Origin: Bacteroidia bacterium
GTDB taxonomy: Bacteria; Bacteroidota; Bacteroidia; NS11-12g; UBA955
Length of the DNA stretch: 49,406 nt
Direction of reading: 5' to 3'
Assembly: GCA_030158725.1 (NCBI GenBank)
Contig: JAOASJ010000050.1
Location: 19,495-68,900, forward strand
The first letter of the stretch is position 1. Every line of letters starts with the position of its first letter. A program made the translations under genes and the position numbers. Of this stretch, positions 1-8,918 are shown one piece after another. Below the pieces are notes generated by a model. It was not told the origin of the DNA. It did not search any database and was given only the letters and a program-made list of their open reading frames with translations.

Positions 1-210
1 TTTTCTTGATGAACCTCCCCACCACGGATCATGTCAATAATCCCTTCTCTAAATTCAAGACATTAATCAAATCATATTTTTTCTTGATGAACCTCCCCAC
101 CACGGATCATGTCAATAATCCCTTCTCTAAATTAAAGACATTAATCAAATCATATTTTTTCTGGATGGACCTCCTCCTCACGAATTAGGTGAACAATCCC
201 TTCTCTATAT
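1..210. repeat. 78-bp tandem repeat, two near-identical copies plus one diverged copy
   Basis: Units begin at 1, 79 and 157, each opening with TTTTCT. Units 1 and 2 differ by about one base over 78 bp; unit 3 is clearly diverged and alignable only to about 210. The period is exactly 26 codons. Read on the minus strand, every unit encodes a similar peptide (REGIIDMIRGGEVHQEK in units 1 and 2, REGIVHLIREEEVHPEK in unit 3) followed by ATA and a TGA stop, with a further TAA two codons on. The array may continue left of the window. The repeats are contiguous with no unique spacers, so this is not a CRISPR array. Confidence 0.85.
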
Positions 211-275
211 AATTTTTCATAACTATCAAAATTCTGAAAGGTCCAACATTTAGTGAGTTTAAAGTCCCTTAACAA
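150..275 (-). pseudogene. Possible small gene or gene remnant running into the tandem repeat
   Basis: A minus-strand frame is open from a TAA inside the 3' end of the DUF1361 gene to the TGA at 150-152. The first usable start is TTG at 275, giving 41 residues that begin LRDFKLTKCWTFQNF after the start and end REEEVHPEKI. Its last 26 codons are the diverged unit of the 78-bp repeat. The two further copies downstream keep the same frame but are separated by stops, which suggests repeated duplication of a gene's 3' end. I do not recognise the family. No ATG and no clear ribosome site are present, so a decayed gene is as likely as a live one. Confidence 0.3.
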
Positions 276-295
276 GAGAATATGCTTTACTAAAT

Positions 296-970
296 TTATT
301 TGGCTTCTACTTTATCCTTTTGGTTACGAATATGAATTAAATAGCCTAAATAAATTATGATGCTATAAAAAACAACAGCATTCCAATTGAAAAAACCCGG
401 TGTCTCGTTGGCAAACGATTGGTATATGAATTCTATAAGTGAATAAGGTCTTAAAACTATATCCCATGAATTTAGTCTCAAGTCTCGGCCCAAATATATC
501 CCATAGGCGCTAATAAGAATAATAAAGGCAACAACCACATGAACAAATAACCTATTCTTAACTTGCTTCAGAAGTATTGTTTCAATATCATCAAGACTTA
601 ACAGTGCTATCCAGAATGCAATTAATAAAATGTAAATCCAAATCACTACATCGATAACAACAAAGGCAGAACTAGGTCCAATAACATGCAAACCATCCGT
701 TAAAATATAAGGTGCATTCGGAAAGAAAATCAACCAAATTATGCCGCAAATCAAATTTGAAATCTTTGTTTTTTTGCTTGAGTAATAGCGAATATATGTA
801 CTTATAATTAGTGGTATAAAAGCCAGAAACAAGTTATAAATTAAAAATCCAAGTGATCTATGGTTAGGCAATATTAATCTACAAATAACTAGCAGCACAG
901 CTATAAGCGACAATTTAATTAAAGCCCTAAATTCTTGCTTCCTTGAATCTATAATCTTAGATAATATCAC
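296..970 (-). CDS. DUF1361 family integral membrane protein
   Basis: 224 residues with about six hydrophobic segments (roughly 17-34, 40-63, 70-90, 100-125, 141-160 and 198-216). The family signatures are visible: FPNAPYILTD at 83-92 and GRDLRLNSWD at 161-170, both typical of DUF1361. It acts in the cytoplasmic membrane; the family's function is unknown. The start is GTG at 970. A promoter at 976-1006 places the transcription start at about 970, so the message would be leaderless. No ATG lies nearby, and the N-terminus before the first membrane helix has a plausible length. The assignment to the family is confident; the role is unknown. Confidence 0.85.
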   Translation of the reverse strand: MILSKIIDSRKQEFRALIKLSLIAVLLVICRLILPNHRSLGFLIYNLFLAFIPLIISTYIRYYSSKKTKISNLICGIIWLIFFPNAPYILTDGLHVIGPSSAFVVIDVVIWIYILLIAFWIALLSLDDIETILLKQVKNRLFVHVVVAFIILISAYGIYLGRDLRLNSWDIVLRPYSLIEFIYQSFANETPGFFNWNAVVFYSIIIYLGYLIHIRNQKDKVEAK

Positions 971-975
971 AATGT

Positions 976-1006
976 CAAAAGTATATAATTATTAAATAGA
1001 TTCAAT
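976..1006 (-). promoter_or_regulatory. Bacteroidota-type promoter of the DUF1361 gene
   Basis: On the minus strand this reads ATTG, 19 nt, TACTTTTG. The -7 box (976-983) matches TAnnTTTG exactly and the spacing is the phylum's usual 19 nt. The predicted transcription start falls on the GTG start codon. Confidence 0.7.
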
Positions 1007-1070
1007 ACCCACTTCTTCGCAATAAATTCAAAATACCTCATTCTAAATAGGTGATTTAATGATCTTGAAA

Positions 1071-1102
1071 ATTGGAATTCTCAGTAAAAACAACAATCTT
1101 TG
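1071..1102 (+). promoter_or_regulatory. Probable promoter of lpxH
   Basis: ATTG at 1071-1074, 20 nt, then AATCTTTG at 1095-1102 (one mismatch to TAnnTTTG). A TTG inside the -7 box (1100) is in frame with lpxH, but it would lie upstream of the predicted transcript start near 1108. Translation therefore probably begins at the later TTG (1118). Confidence 0.5.
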
Positions 1103-1117
1103 AACAAAAATTATAAT

Positions 1118-1870
1118 TTGGAGAATAAAAAATCACATATATACTTTGCTTCAGATTTTCATTTAGGTGTACCAAGTTATGAGTCTTCATTAATTAGGGA
1201 AAAGAAAATATGTGAATGGTTAGAAACTATTCGACACAATGCCTCTGAAATATATCTAGTGGGAGATGTGTTTGATTTTTGGTTTGAATACAAGCATGTA
1301 GTTCCTAAAGGATACACACGATTGTTAGGCAAACTAGCAGACATATCAGATCAAGGCACTAAAATCACATTCTTTAAAGGGAACCACGATATGTGGACTT
1401 TTGGGTATCTAGCTCAAGAAATTGGAGCCCAAATAATAAGCAATGAACTTGAAATAGAGAGAAACGGCAAAAAATTTTACATACACCATGGTGATGGAAT
1501 AGGTCCTGGTGACAATGGTTATAAACTAATTAAGAAAATTTTTAGGAGTAAATTATCAGTCAAACTTTTTGGCTTTCTACACCCATATTTAGGTGTCGGT
1601 TTGGCTAACTTTTTATCTAGAAAAAGTAGAATTAGCAAAGGCAATAATGACAAAATTTATCTAGGAGAAGAAAATGAATTTATCATTATTCATTGTAAAG
1701 AGCTCTTAAAGAAAAAACATTATGATTTCTTTATATGTGGGCACAGACATTTAGCCCAAGATTTACAGATACAAGCCGATTCAAAATATATCAACTTAGG
1801 AGAATGGGTGAATGATTTTACCTATGCTGAATTTGATGGCATTAATCTTGAACTAAAACACTTCAAATGA
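1118..1870 (+). CDS. lpxH: UDP-2,3-diacylglucosamine diphosphatase (LpxH-type metallophosphoesterase)
   Basis: Hydrolyses UDP-2,3-diacylglucosamine to lipid X in lipid A synthesis, at the inner face of the cytoplasmic membrane. Counting from TTG 1118, the five calcineurin-type metal blocks are present: D13-x-H15 (SDFH), D50 (VGDVFDFW), N89-H90 (GNHD), H124 (HHGDG) and H209-x-H211 (GHRH). The frame is open from 1088 and has no ATG before the catalytic core. TTG 1100 lies inside the putative -7 box, while TTG 1118 gives MENKKSHIYFASDFH, matching the usual N-terminus, so 1118 is preferred. The stop overlaps the next gene's start by 4 nt (ATGA). LpxH-like and LpxG-like relatives are hard to separate by eye, but the role in lipid A is likely. 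Confidence 0.85.
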   Translation: MENKKSHIYFASDFHLGVPSYESSLIREKKICEWLETIRHNASEIYLVGDVFDFWFEYKHVVPKGYTRLLGKLADISDQGTKITFFKGNHDMWTFGYLAQEIGAQIISNELEIERNGKKFYIHHGDGIGPGDNGYKLIKKIFRSKLSVKLFGFLHPYLGVGLANFLSRKSRISKGNNDKIYLGEENEFIIIHCKELLKKKHYDFFICGHRHLAQDLQIQADSKYINLGEWVNDFTYAEFDGINLELKHFK

Positions 1871-2670
1871 GTTTTACCAAGAAGCTAATCCAGTTTGTCT
1901 TATTTGCCTGTATATCGCATATTCAGGCCCAAACAACCTTCCAAGACACTATTCCAGTGCCCTTGGGCAGTACAATTAGCAGTGATAATTTAGACAACCT
2001 ATATGTCATTACGCCAACCAATGACATAATAAAATATAACAAAAATGGACAAAAGCTAGCAACTGCCAACTTTAAAGTCCTAGGGAATATAAGTTATTTA
2101 GATGCTGGTAATCCATTTGAGATTTATGTTTTTTACCGTGATCAAAACAAGATTATTTTCTTAGATAACATGCTAAACTTGAGAGGCGAATGTGATCTTG
2201 AAAGCATTGGTATTTCTCAAATCGCTTGCGTGGCCAGAAGTTCAGATAACCAAATATGGTTATTTGATATGTCAGATCAAAAATTAAAGAAATACAGTAA
2301 AGACCTTAAGCTTCTGAATGAAAGTGCTGCACTTAATAATTATCCTATAGGAAATAACATCAGTCCAAATTTAATTCTTGATGTAAATTCTAGTGTCTTG
2401 GTACTAAACAACTTTAATATTCTTGAATTTGATTTATATGCTAATTTTAGCAAAACAGTTTTAATTGACACACTAAAATCGTTTCAATTTTTAAATAGCA
2501 AAATTGTCTTTTTGAAAAATAATTCTATTATGCTTTACGACAAATCACTTTTAAAAATGGAGGTTTTTAACCAAATTATTCCCTTAGGGACAAAAGGCAT
2601 ACGAATCGAAAAAGAAAGATTGTTCATTTTAAAGGATGAATTCGTAATTTTGCGCCCAATTTCAGAATGA
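1867..2670 (+). CDS. Secreted protein of unknown function, beta-propeller-like
   Basis: 267 residues. A signal peptide covers about residues 1-22 (hydrophobic stretch, then HIQAQ), so the mature protein is periplasmic or outer-membrane associated. The rest is a series of short strand-turn units (for example DNLDNLYVITPTNDIIKYNK, and DNQIWLFDMSDQKLKKYSK) that look like NHL or WD-type propeller blades carrying no catalytic residues. It overlaps lpxH by 4 nt and ends 24 nt before prfA, so the three are probably co-transcribed. I recognise no named family. The propeller idea comes from the repeat rhythm only. Confidence 0.75.
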   Translation: MSFTKKLIQFVLFACISHIQAQTTFQDTIPVPLGSTISSDNLDNLYVITPTNDIIKYNKNGQKLATANFKVLGNISYLDAGNPFEIYVFYRDQNKIIFLDNMLNLRGECDLESIGISQIACVARSSDNQIWLFDMSDQKLKKYSKDLKLLNESAALNNYPIGNNISPNLILDVNSSVLVLNNFNILEFDLYANFSKTVLIDTLKSFQFLNSKIVFLKNNSIMLYDKSLLKMEVFNQIIPLGTKGIRIEKERLFILKDEFVILRPISE

Positions 2671-2694
2671 TTTCATTTTGAAACATCAATACCA

Positions 2695-3768
2695 ATGTTA
2701 GATAAATTTGACGCCATAGAGGCGAGGTTCAAAGAAGTTGAGTTGCTTTTAAGCAATTCAGAAACCATGCAAGACATGAAAAGATTCACTCAACTCAACA
2801 AAGAGTATAGTGACTTGAAAGAAGTTGTTGAGACAGCTAATGAATACAAAACTGTATTGAACTATTACCAACAAGCAAAAGACATTATTGCCAATGAAAA
2901 AGATCAAGATTTGAAAGAAATGGCAAGAATGGAGGCGGAAGAAATGGAGGCTAAAATTGGTCCATTAGAAGACAAAATAAGATTGTTACTAATACCTAAA
3001 GATCCTGAGGATGCTAAAAATGCGATAGTTGAAATTAGAGCCGGTACAGGTGGAGATGAAGCCAGTTTATTTGCTGGAGACCTCATGAAAATGTATATGC
3101 GCTATTGTGAAAACAGAGGTTGGAAGGTCGAGGTACTTGATGAAAGTGAAGGCACAGCTGGTGGGTATAAAGAGGTTATTTTAGAAGTTACCGGAAACAA
3201 CGTATACGGTGATATGAAATATGAAAGTGGTGTACACCGCGTTCAAAGGGTTCCAAAAACTGAAAGTGCAGGAAGAGTTCATACCTCTGCTGCAACTGTT
3301 GCTGTAATGCCAGAAGCTGAAGAGGTAGATGTGCAATTAAACCCAGCAGACATTGATTTGCAAACCAGTAGAAGTGGTGGTGCAGGTGGTCAAAACGTAA
3401 ATAAAGTTGAAACAAAAGTTCAATTAACGCATAGACCAACAGGTATAGTGGTAGTATGTCAAGTTGAAAGATCACAATTGGGAAATAGAGAGCGCGCGAT
3501 GCAAATGTTAAGAACAAAACTTTATGAACGCGCTTTAGAAGAACACAATTCTAAAATTGCCAGCAAAAGAAAGACACTTGTTTCAAGTGGTGATAGAAGT
3601 GCAAAAATAAGAACCTATAACTTCCCTCAAAGTCGTGTAACTGATCATAGAATCAATATGACGGTGTATTCTCTTGATAGTTTCCTCGGTGGAGGCATAC
3701 AAGATATGATAGACGCCTTAAAAGTCGCTGAAAACGCAGATAGGATGCAAGAAGGAACCGTAGAGTAA
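2695..3768 (+). CDS. prfA: Peptide chain release factor 1
   Basis: 357 residues, normal length. It reads UAA and UAG in the ribosomal A site and triggers release of the finished protein. The anticodon-like tripeptide is P-K-T at 187-189 (PxT marks RF1; RF2 has SPF). The catalytic GGQ is at 231-233 within [11 protein letters not shown], whose Gln is the target of PrmC (encoded at 31986-32822). The start ATG follows 24 nt after the upstream secreted protein. The stop TAA is immediately followed, with no spacer, by the stop of a small gene on the other strand. Confidence 0.97.
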   Translation: MLDKFDAIEARFKEVELLLSNSETMQDMKRFTQLNKEYSDLKEVVETANEYKTVLNYYQQAKDIIANEKDQDLKEMARMEAEEMEAKIGPLEDKIRLLLIPKDPEDAKNAIVEIRAGTGGDEASLFAGDLMKMYMRYCENRGWKVEVLDESEGTAGGYKEVILEVTGNNVYGDMKYESGVHRVQRVPKTESAGRVHTSAATVAVMPEAEEVDVQLNPADIDLQTSRSGGAGGQNVNKVETKVQLTHRPTGIVVVCQVERSQLGNRERAMQMLRTKLYERALEEHNSKIASKRKTLVSSGDRSAKIRTYNFPQSRVTDHRINMTVYSLDSFLGGGIQDMIDALKVAENADRMQEGTVE

Positions 3769-3876
3769 TTATACTCCAGCAGGACCTTGTTGAACGCCAT
3801 TGCCATCTTTACGCACGGGTTTTTCCATGCCTTTTTTACGGCTACGCACTTTAGGATATTTTTTTTCGGTGCTCAT
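3769..3876 (-). CDS. Small basic protein of unknown function, 35 residues
   Basis: ATG at 3876 to TAA at 3769-3771. The N-terminus reads MSTEKKYPKVRSRKKGMEKP and the tail KDGNGVQQGPAGV. Ten of 35 residues are Lys or Arg; there is no membrane segment, no cysteine and no signal peptide. It ends exactly where prfA ends on the other strand (TAATTA junction). The regular codon-like composition and its own ATG favour a real gene, but the function is unknown. Its composition would suit an RNA- or ribosome-binding peptide, which is inference only. It could also be a chance frame. Confidence 0.55.
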   Translation of the reverse strand: MSTEKKYPKVRSRKKGMEKPVRKDGNGVQQGPAGV

Positions 3877-4047
3877 CTAATAGTTTTAACACAATATTTA
3901 AATCAATTATTGTGCCTCATTTAATTATTAGACGTTTTAAATCCAAAAACGTTTCACGCAATCTAAAAATAATTTAAAAAATGAAGATTTAATGACATTC
4001 TCAAACTCAATTTGAGATTCGTAATTAAATATTTATAGAAGAAATTC

Positions 4048-5355
4048 TCAATCCAATTCTTTATTCAAAAAGCGCTCTGCCATAAGCCTACCCTCTCTTA
4101 CAGCATAGTTTGTGCCCCTATCCTCAGGATAAATCTGGGCCATTGTATTGATATAAACACCTGATAACGGCGTTTTAAAACCTGGAATAATTTTACTGTA
4201 ATGTTTTGTAACCAATGGTTGAGAATACGCCTCTTTCCATACATGATAATCCAAAACCCAATCCTTTTTAAAGTCAGGAAACATTTTTTGAATGTAAGGA
4301 ATGGCATACTCGAAAAACTCCTCCTCATTCATATTATACAATGTTTCATCAGTTGGTAGGTATTTAGACAAATAAACTATGTGACGTCCTTTATAAGTCT
4401 CTATAGGCTCAAAATTGGTGTGTTCTATTATACCTACAAAAGGAAACCCTGGATCATTAACATTCAACCAATAGATTTCACTCAAACTGCGGTTTAACTC
4501 CAAAGTCAAACATATATTTCCAATGTATTGTATTTGCTTTATTTGTTCAATATACGATTGGTCTACAGAACCATCCAATATCTTAGCTATAATTGGCAAT
4601 GGAGCTGTTAAAACTGTCTTATCAGCATTTACAACACTTCCATCTGCTAACTTCAAAGATGATTCACCAGTTACTGATAAAACTTCAGTGTTATATCTAA
4701 TTGTACCACCAAATTCAACTATTTTATTAGCTACTGATTCAGCTAGAGAAGCAAATCCTCCTTTATAATAGGCTAAATTTTCTTTGCCTTTTTCTCCTCT
4801 ACTTCCGCCTCTTAATTTCAATTTATTCCAAAACCAAACTGCAGAAACAGTCTCAGCATATCTGCCAAATTTTCCTTTAAGCAGAGGTTCCCAAACTACA
4901 GTATATCCTTGTTTGCCACAAATCTTAATCAGCCAATCTTTTGCAGTGATGTTTTCTAATTTTTTCCAATCATTCACAATTCTCACCGCTAATACAACAA
5001 ATCCAAGTCTTATTCTATTAATAAAACTTAGAGGATTGAATTTTAATAGGTCTAATGGTGAGCTTAATTTGAAAAAATTATTGGCATAATACATTCCCGT
5101 TCTTGTCGGTCTGATAACTATATGATCTTCACAATCTAATTCTTTGATTAAATTCATGATGTGTAAGTCATTTGTAAACCAATGGTGGTAAAATTTCTCT
5201 AAATTTTCACCTTCAACTTTGAATGAGCCAGCCAATCCACCTGGCTCAGCATCTTTTTCAAAAATATTTACTTTCCAACCAGCCTTAGCTAAATAATAAC
5301 CTAAACTAAGACCTGTAAAACCTGCACCTACTATATTTATTGACTTTTCTGACAT
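4048..5355 (-). CDS. NAD(P)/FAD-dependent oxidoreductase, amine-oxidase fold
   Basis: 435 residues from ATG 5355. The N-terminus carries the dinucleotide-binding motif G10-A-G12-F-T-G15, with E33 to bind the ribose and the following EPGGLAGSF. The C-terminus has the usual second FAD contact region (YINTMAQIYPEDRGTNYA). The fold is shared with protoporphyrinogen oxidase, UDP-galactopyranose mutase-like and carotenoid enzymes; the substrate is not evident. A TTG 15 nt upstream could extend it into the glycosyltransferase gene, but the ATG sits one base after that gene's stop and is preferred. Tight coupling to a polyprenol-type glycosyltransferase suggests a role in envelope glycan or glycolipid modification (inference). 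Confidence 0.82.
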   Translation of the reverse strand: MSEKSINIVGAGFTGLSLGYYLAKAGWKVNIFEKDAEPGGLAGSFKVEGENLEKFYHHWFTNDLHIMNLIKELDCEDHIVIRPTRTGMYYANNFFKLSSPLDLLKFNPLSFINRIRLGFVVLAVRIVNDWKKLENITAKDWLIKICGKQGYTVVWEPLLKGKFGRYAETVSAVWFWNKLKLRGGSRGEKGKENLAYYKGGFASLAESVANKIVEFGGTIRYNTEVLSVTGESSLKLADGSVVNADKTVLTAPLPIIAKILDGSVDQSYIEQIKQIQYIGNICLTLELNRSLSEIYWLNVNDPGFPFVGIIEHTNFEPIETYKGRHIVYLSKYLPTDETLYNMNEEEFFEYAIPYIQKMFPDFKKDWVLDYHVWKEAYSQPLVTKHYSKIIPGFKTPLSGVYINTMAQIYPEDRGTNYAVREGRLMAERFLNKELD

Positions 5356-5356
5356 C

Positions 5357-6301
5357 CTATTTTTGTTCAAACCCTAATTTATCTTGAATAATATAAAGTG
5401 GTCTTTGTTTGATTTCTCCATATATCCTTCCTACATACTCTCCAATAATTCCTAATACCAACAATATTATACCTCCAATAAGCAAAACTGATATCATTAA
5501 TAATGTCCATCCTTCAACAAAGTTTTCAGTAAATAAACGCATGTACAATGAATACAATATTCCAAAAAATGCGATTATAGAGGTAATAAATCCAACAAAA
5601 GTCGCAACCTTTAATGGGGTATTTGAAAATGATAAGATTGCATCGCTTGCCAAACGAAGCATCTTTTTTAGAGGATATTTGGTCGTTCCGGCAAACCTAC
5701 TTTCTCTATCATATTCCACAAAAGTTTGCTTAAACCCAATCCATGCAACCATGCCTCTTACAAATCTATAAGTTTCACGCATTCTTAGAAATTGATCTAG
5801 AGCATTTCTGTCCATCAGTCTAAAATCACCCGTATCTAAAGGCATATCTACATCACTTAAACGGTTAATAAATCTATAAAACCATTTAGCAGTTACAAGC
5901 TTAAATGTACTTTCTCCTGCGCGTTCCCTTCTTTTTCCAAAAATGACATCATAACCTTCTTCCCACTTTTTAACCATTTCAAGAATCACAGTAGGCGGGT
6001 CTTGCAAGTCGGCATCAATTACCACTGCAGCATCGCCTTTACAATTGTCTAATCCAGCAGTAATGGCTATCTGATGTCCAAAATTTCTAGAGAAATTTAT
6101 TCCTTTAACTCTAGGATCTTGTTTTATCACATTTTGAATCTGCTCTAAAGTATTATCCTTACTTCCATCATTAACAAATATGATTTCATAATGATATTTA
6201 TTTTTATCTAATTGCTCGAATGTTTCGGTCAAACGTTTGTATGTTTCACCAAAAACTTCCTGCTCATTATAACATGGAACTACAATTGATATTAATTTCA
6301 T
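5357..6301 (-). CDS. Glycosyltransferase family 2, DPM1/GtrB type with two membrane helices
   Basis: 314 residues. An N-terminal GT-A domain opens with ISIVVPCYNE and has the metal/nucleotide-binding D96-A-D98 (VIDADLQDPP). Two membrane helices follow at about 231-253 and 266-288, with the family's GEYVGRIYGEIKQRP segment near the end. Such enzymes move a sugar from a nucleotide donor to undecaprenyl or dolichyl phosphate on the cytoplasmic side of the inner membrane. It starts 5 nt after the acyl-CoA carboxylase stop and is followed after one base by the FAD oxidoreductase, so all three form one transcript. The sugar cannot be read from sequence. Confidence 0.9.
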   Translation of the reverse strand: MKLISIVVPCYNEQEVFGETYKRLTETFEQLDKNKYHYEIIFVNDGSKDNTLEQIQNVIKQDPRVKGINFSRNFGHQIAITAGLDNCKGDAAVVIDADLQDPPTVILEMVKKWEEGYDVIFGKRRERAGESTFKLVTAKWFYRFINRLSDVDMPLDTGDFRLMDRNALDQFLRMRETYRFVRGMVAWIGFKQTFVEYDRESRFAGTTKYPLKKMLRLASDAILSFSNTPLKVATFVGFITSIIAFFGILYSLYMRLFTENFVEGWTLLMISVLLIGGIILLVLGIIGEYVGRIYGEIKQRPLYIIQDKLGFEQK

Positions 6302-6306
6302 TGAAT

Positions 6307-7869
6307 TTATAAAGGAATATTACCGTGCTTTTTTCTTGGAAGATTCTTAACTTTATTTTCTAACATGGAAAAGGCAGTTATTAATCGAGATCTTGTCTCC
6401 TCAGGATAAATAACATCATCAATAAACCCGCGTTCTGCAGCTCTATAAGGATTTGCAAAAATCTCAGCATATTCTGATTCTTTTTCTTTCCAAGCTTGTT
6501 CTGGATTTTCTGCAGATGAAATTTCTTTCTTGAATATAATTTCTGCTGCACCTTTTGCTCCCATTACAGCTATCTCAGCACTAGGCCAAGCAAAGTTCAT
6601 GTCTGCTCCAATATGCTTACTGTTCATTACATCATAAGCTCCACCGTATGCTTTCCTGGTAATAACCGTAATTCTAGGTACCGTAGCTTCACTAAATGCA
6701 TACAACAATTTTGCACCATTGGTTATAATTGCATTCCACTCTTGATCAGTTCCAGGCAAGAAACCAGGGACATCTTCTAATACTAAAAGCGGAATATTAA
6801 AGGCATCACAAAATCTAACAAATCTTGCTCCTTTGGTTGAAGAATTAACATCTAAAACTCCGGCTAAAGATGCTGGATTATTAGCAACTATTCCGATGCT
6901 ACGACCTGCTAATCGAGCAAAACCTACTAAAATATTTTCAGCAAAATTCTTGTGTACTTCAAAAAAACTTGCTTCATCAACCAATCCCTCTATTACTTCA
7001 CGCATATCATATGGCTGATTTGCATTATCAGGGATTATATTTTTCAATTGTTCTCTTGTTTCATTTGTTGATTGATATGGCAACATAGGTGCTTTTTCCT
7101 CACAATTTTGAGGAACATAACTTAGCAATTTTTTCAAACTACTTAAACAATCAATTTCATTGGCAAAAGAAAAGTGTGCAACACCAGATTTAGAAGAATG
7201 CACTGATGCTCCTCCTAATTGCTCACTGCTAACTTCTTCATTTGTTACAGTCTTTACAACATTTGGTCCCGTTACAAACATGTAACTCGTATTTTCAACC
7301 ATGCCAATAAAGTCTGTAATTGCTGGAGAATAAACAGCTCCACCAGCACAAGGTCCCATGATTGCAGATATTTGTGGTATTACACCACTTGCTATTGTGT
7401 TTCTGTAAAAAATATCAGCATAGCCCCCTAAAGAAACTACACCTTCTTGAATTCTAGCACCACCACTATCATTTAAACCAATTACTGGTGCACCATTTTG
7501 AATGGCCAAATCCATAATTTTACAAATCTTTTCAGCATGTGTTTCACTTAGTGAACCGCCAAAAACTGTAAAATCCTGCGAGAAAACATAGACTAATCTA
7601 CCAGCAATTGTTCCATATCCTGTAACAACTCCATCACCAGCAAACTTTTGCTTTTGCATCCCAAAATCATTGCTTCTGTGCATGACGAAAGCACCAATTT
7701 CATTAAAGCTATTTTCATCTAGTAAAAAATGAATTCTTTCTCTAGCTGTCAATTTCCCTTTAGCGTGTTGCGATTTGATTCTATCTTCACCACCGCCCAA
7801 CAATGATTCTTGACGTTTCTGCTCCAGTATTTCTCTTTTATTCATATATTCTTGAGACTGTGTACCCAT
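6307..7869 (-). CDS. Acyl-CoA carboxylase, carboxyltransferase beta subunit
   Basis: 520 residues, the usual length for the biotin-dependent carboxyltransferase subunit of propionyl-/acetyl-CoA carboxylases and methylmalonyl-CoA decarboxylase. The acyl-CoA site loops are seen ([17 protein letters not shown] and [17 protein letters not shown]), and the C-terminal half has the carboxybiotin-site [15 protein letters not shown]. It transfers CO2 from carboxybiotin to propionyl-CoA or a similar acyl-CoA in the cytoplasm. No biotin carboxylase or biotin carrier gene lies nearby, so PccB-like and MmdA-like roles cannot be told apart. ATG at 7869 is used; an internal ATG at residue 9 is an alternative start. 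It lies 32 nt downstream of aroB. Confidence 0.9.
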   Translation of the reverse strand: MGTQSQEYMNKREILEQKRQESLLGGGEDRIKSQHAKGKLTARERIHFLLDENSFNEIGAFVMHRSNDFGMQKQKFAGDGVVTGYGTIAGRLVYVFSQDFTVFGGSLSETHAEKICKIMDLAIQNGAPVIGLNDSGGARIQEGVVSLGGYADIFYRNTIASGVIPQISAIMGPCAGGAVYSPAITDFIGMVENTSYMFVTGPNVVKTVTNEEVSSEQLGGASVHSSKSGVAHFSFANEIDCLSSLKKLLSYVPQNCEEKAPMLPYQSTNETREQLKNIIPDNANQPYDMREVIEGLVDEASFFEVHKNFAENILVGFARLAGRSIGIVANNPASLAGVLDVNSSTKGARFVRFCDAFNIPLLVLEDVPGFLPGTDQEWNAIITNGAKLLYAFSEATVPRITVITRKAYGGAYDVMNSKHIGADMNFAWPSAEIAVMGAKGAAEIIFKKEISSAENPEQAWKEKESEYAEIFANPYRAAERGFIDDVIYPEETRSRLITAFSMLENKVKNLPRKKHGNIPL

Positions 7870-7901
7870 AAGTTTTAAATGTGCAAATTAAAGATGTTTT
7901 T

Positions 7902-8918
7902 TTATATAATTCCTTCAATTTTCCAATTCTTTAGCTGATCTAATGAAACTTTCCATTGATATTGTCCATTTCCAATTGATTTAGGCAAGGAAAAACTAAT
8001 ATTTGAATCATTATTCTTTTTGTCTGCACTCAAATACTTGCTATAAAAATCAAATAAATCAGTCCCACTAAAATCATATCCAACCTTAAGTTTTATAAGC
8101 TCTGATACCCTATTAAATTCAATTTTATTAATATTTCCAATATGCAATGCAAGCTTTAATTCCATTAACATTCCGTAGGCAACCGCATAACCATGATGTA
8201 TTGGTTTATTTATTTCCAAATGGTAAGATTCAAGTGCATGACCAATTGTATGACCAAAATTAAGAAGTTGACGAATATTTTGGTCTTTAAAATCCATTTC
8301 AACCAATCTAGATTTTGTCAATACACATTCTTTTATAACCTCATCTAAATCTCCATTGCTTTCTATAGTATGAAACAACCCAATATTGGCAATAGAGGCA
8401 GTTTTAATAATTTCACTCCATGCACTTTTAAGTTCATCTTGGGGTAAAGTCTTTAAAAATTCAGATGAAATAAATATTGCCTTTGGGTGATTAAATACAC
8501 CAATGATATTCTTGTAGTTTAAAAAATCAATTCCTGTTTTGCCACCAATGCTGGCATCTACCATTCCTAACAAACTTGTTGGGATATTTATAAAAGGGAT
8601 TCCCCTTTTATAAATTGAAGCAACGAAGCCTCCTAAATCACTTACTACACCACCTCCAAGATTAATAAGAAGTGTTTGTCTGTCGGCATTTAAATCAATT
8701 AATTGATTTAAAATAAAATTTACTTGTTCGAATGACTTTGAAACTTCACCTGCAGGAAACGCAACAACTTTAAAATTCAATTCAGAGATTAATGGCAAAC
8801 AATGCACACTGGTATTGCTATCGCAGAGGATTATTGCATTCTTAATTTGATTTAAAGAACAATAGTGATTAAGAGATTCCGAGATGGTTTTTGTGAAAAC
8901 CAATTCAGGCATTTGCAT
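7902..8918 (-). CDS. aroB: 3-dehydroquinate synthase
   Basis: 338 residues. Converts DAHP to 3-dehydroquinate, the second step of the shikimate pathway, using NAD+ and a divalent metal. Visible: the NAD-binding glycine loop GGGVVSDLGG (88-97), GGKTG near 125-129, and probable metal ligands E169, H227 (FGHTIGHA) and H242 (HHGYAVAYG). Its ATG shares one base with the stop of the upstream DUF4835 gene (TGATG), indicating translational coupling. Confidence 0.95.
   Translation of the reverse strand: MQMPELVFTKTISESLNHYCSLNQIKNAIILCDSNTSVHCLPLISELNFKVVAFPAGEVSKSFEQVNFILNQLIDLNADRQTLLINLGGGVVSDLGGFVASIYKRGIPFINIPTSLLGMVDASIGGKTGIDFLNYKNIIGVFNHPKAIFISSEFLKTLPQDELKSAWSEIIKTASIANIGLFHTIESNGDLDEVIKECVLTKSRLVEMDFKDQNIRQLLNFGHTIGHALESYHLEINKPIHHGYAVAYGMLMELKLALHIGNINKIEFNRVSELIKLKVGYDFSGTDLFDFYSKYLSADKKNNDSNISFSLPKSIGNGQYQWKVSLDQLKNWKIEGII

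Noticed and set aside
6-188. 60-residue plus-strand reading frame over the repeats
   Set aside because: Its openness is a by-product of a stop-free 78-bp (26-codon) repeat; there is no promoter. The minus strand shows the more protein-like peptide.
1-210. CRISPR array
   Set aside because: Repeats are contiguous 78-bp units with no unique spacers; the whole period repeats.
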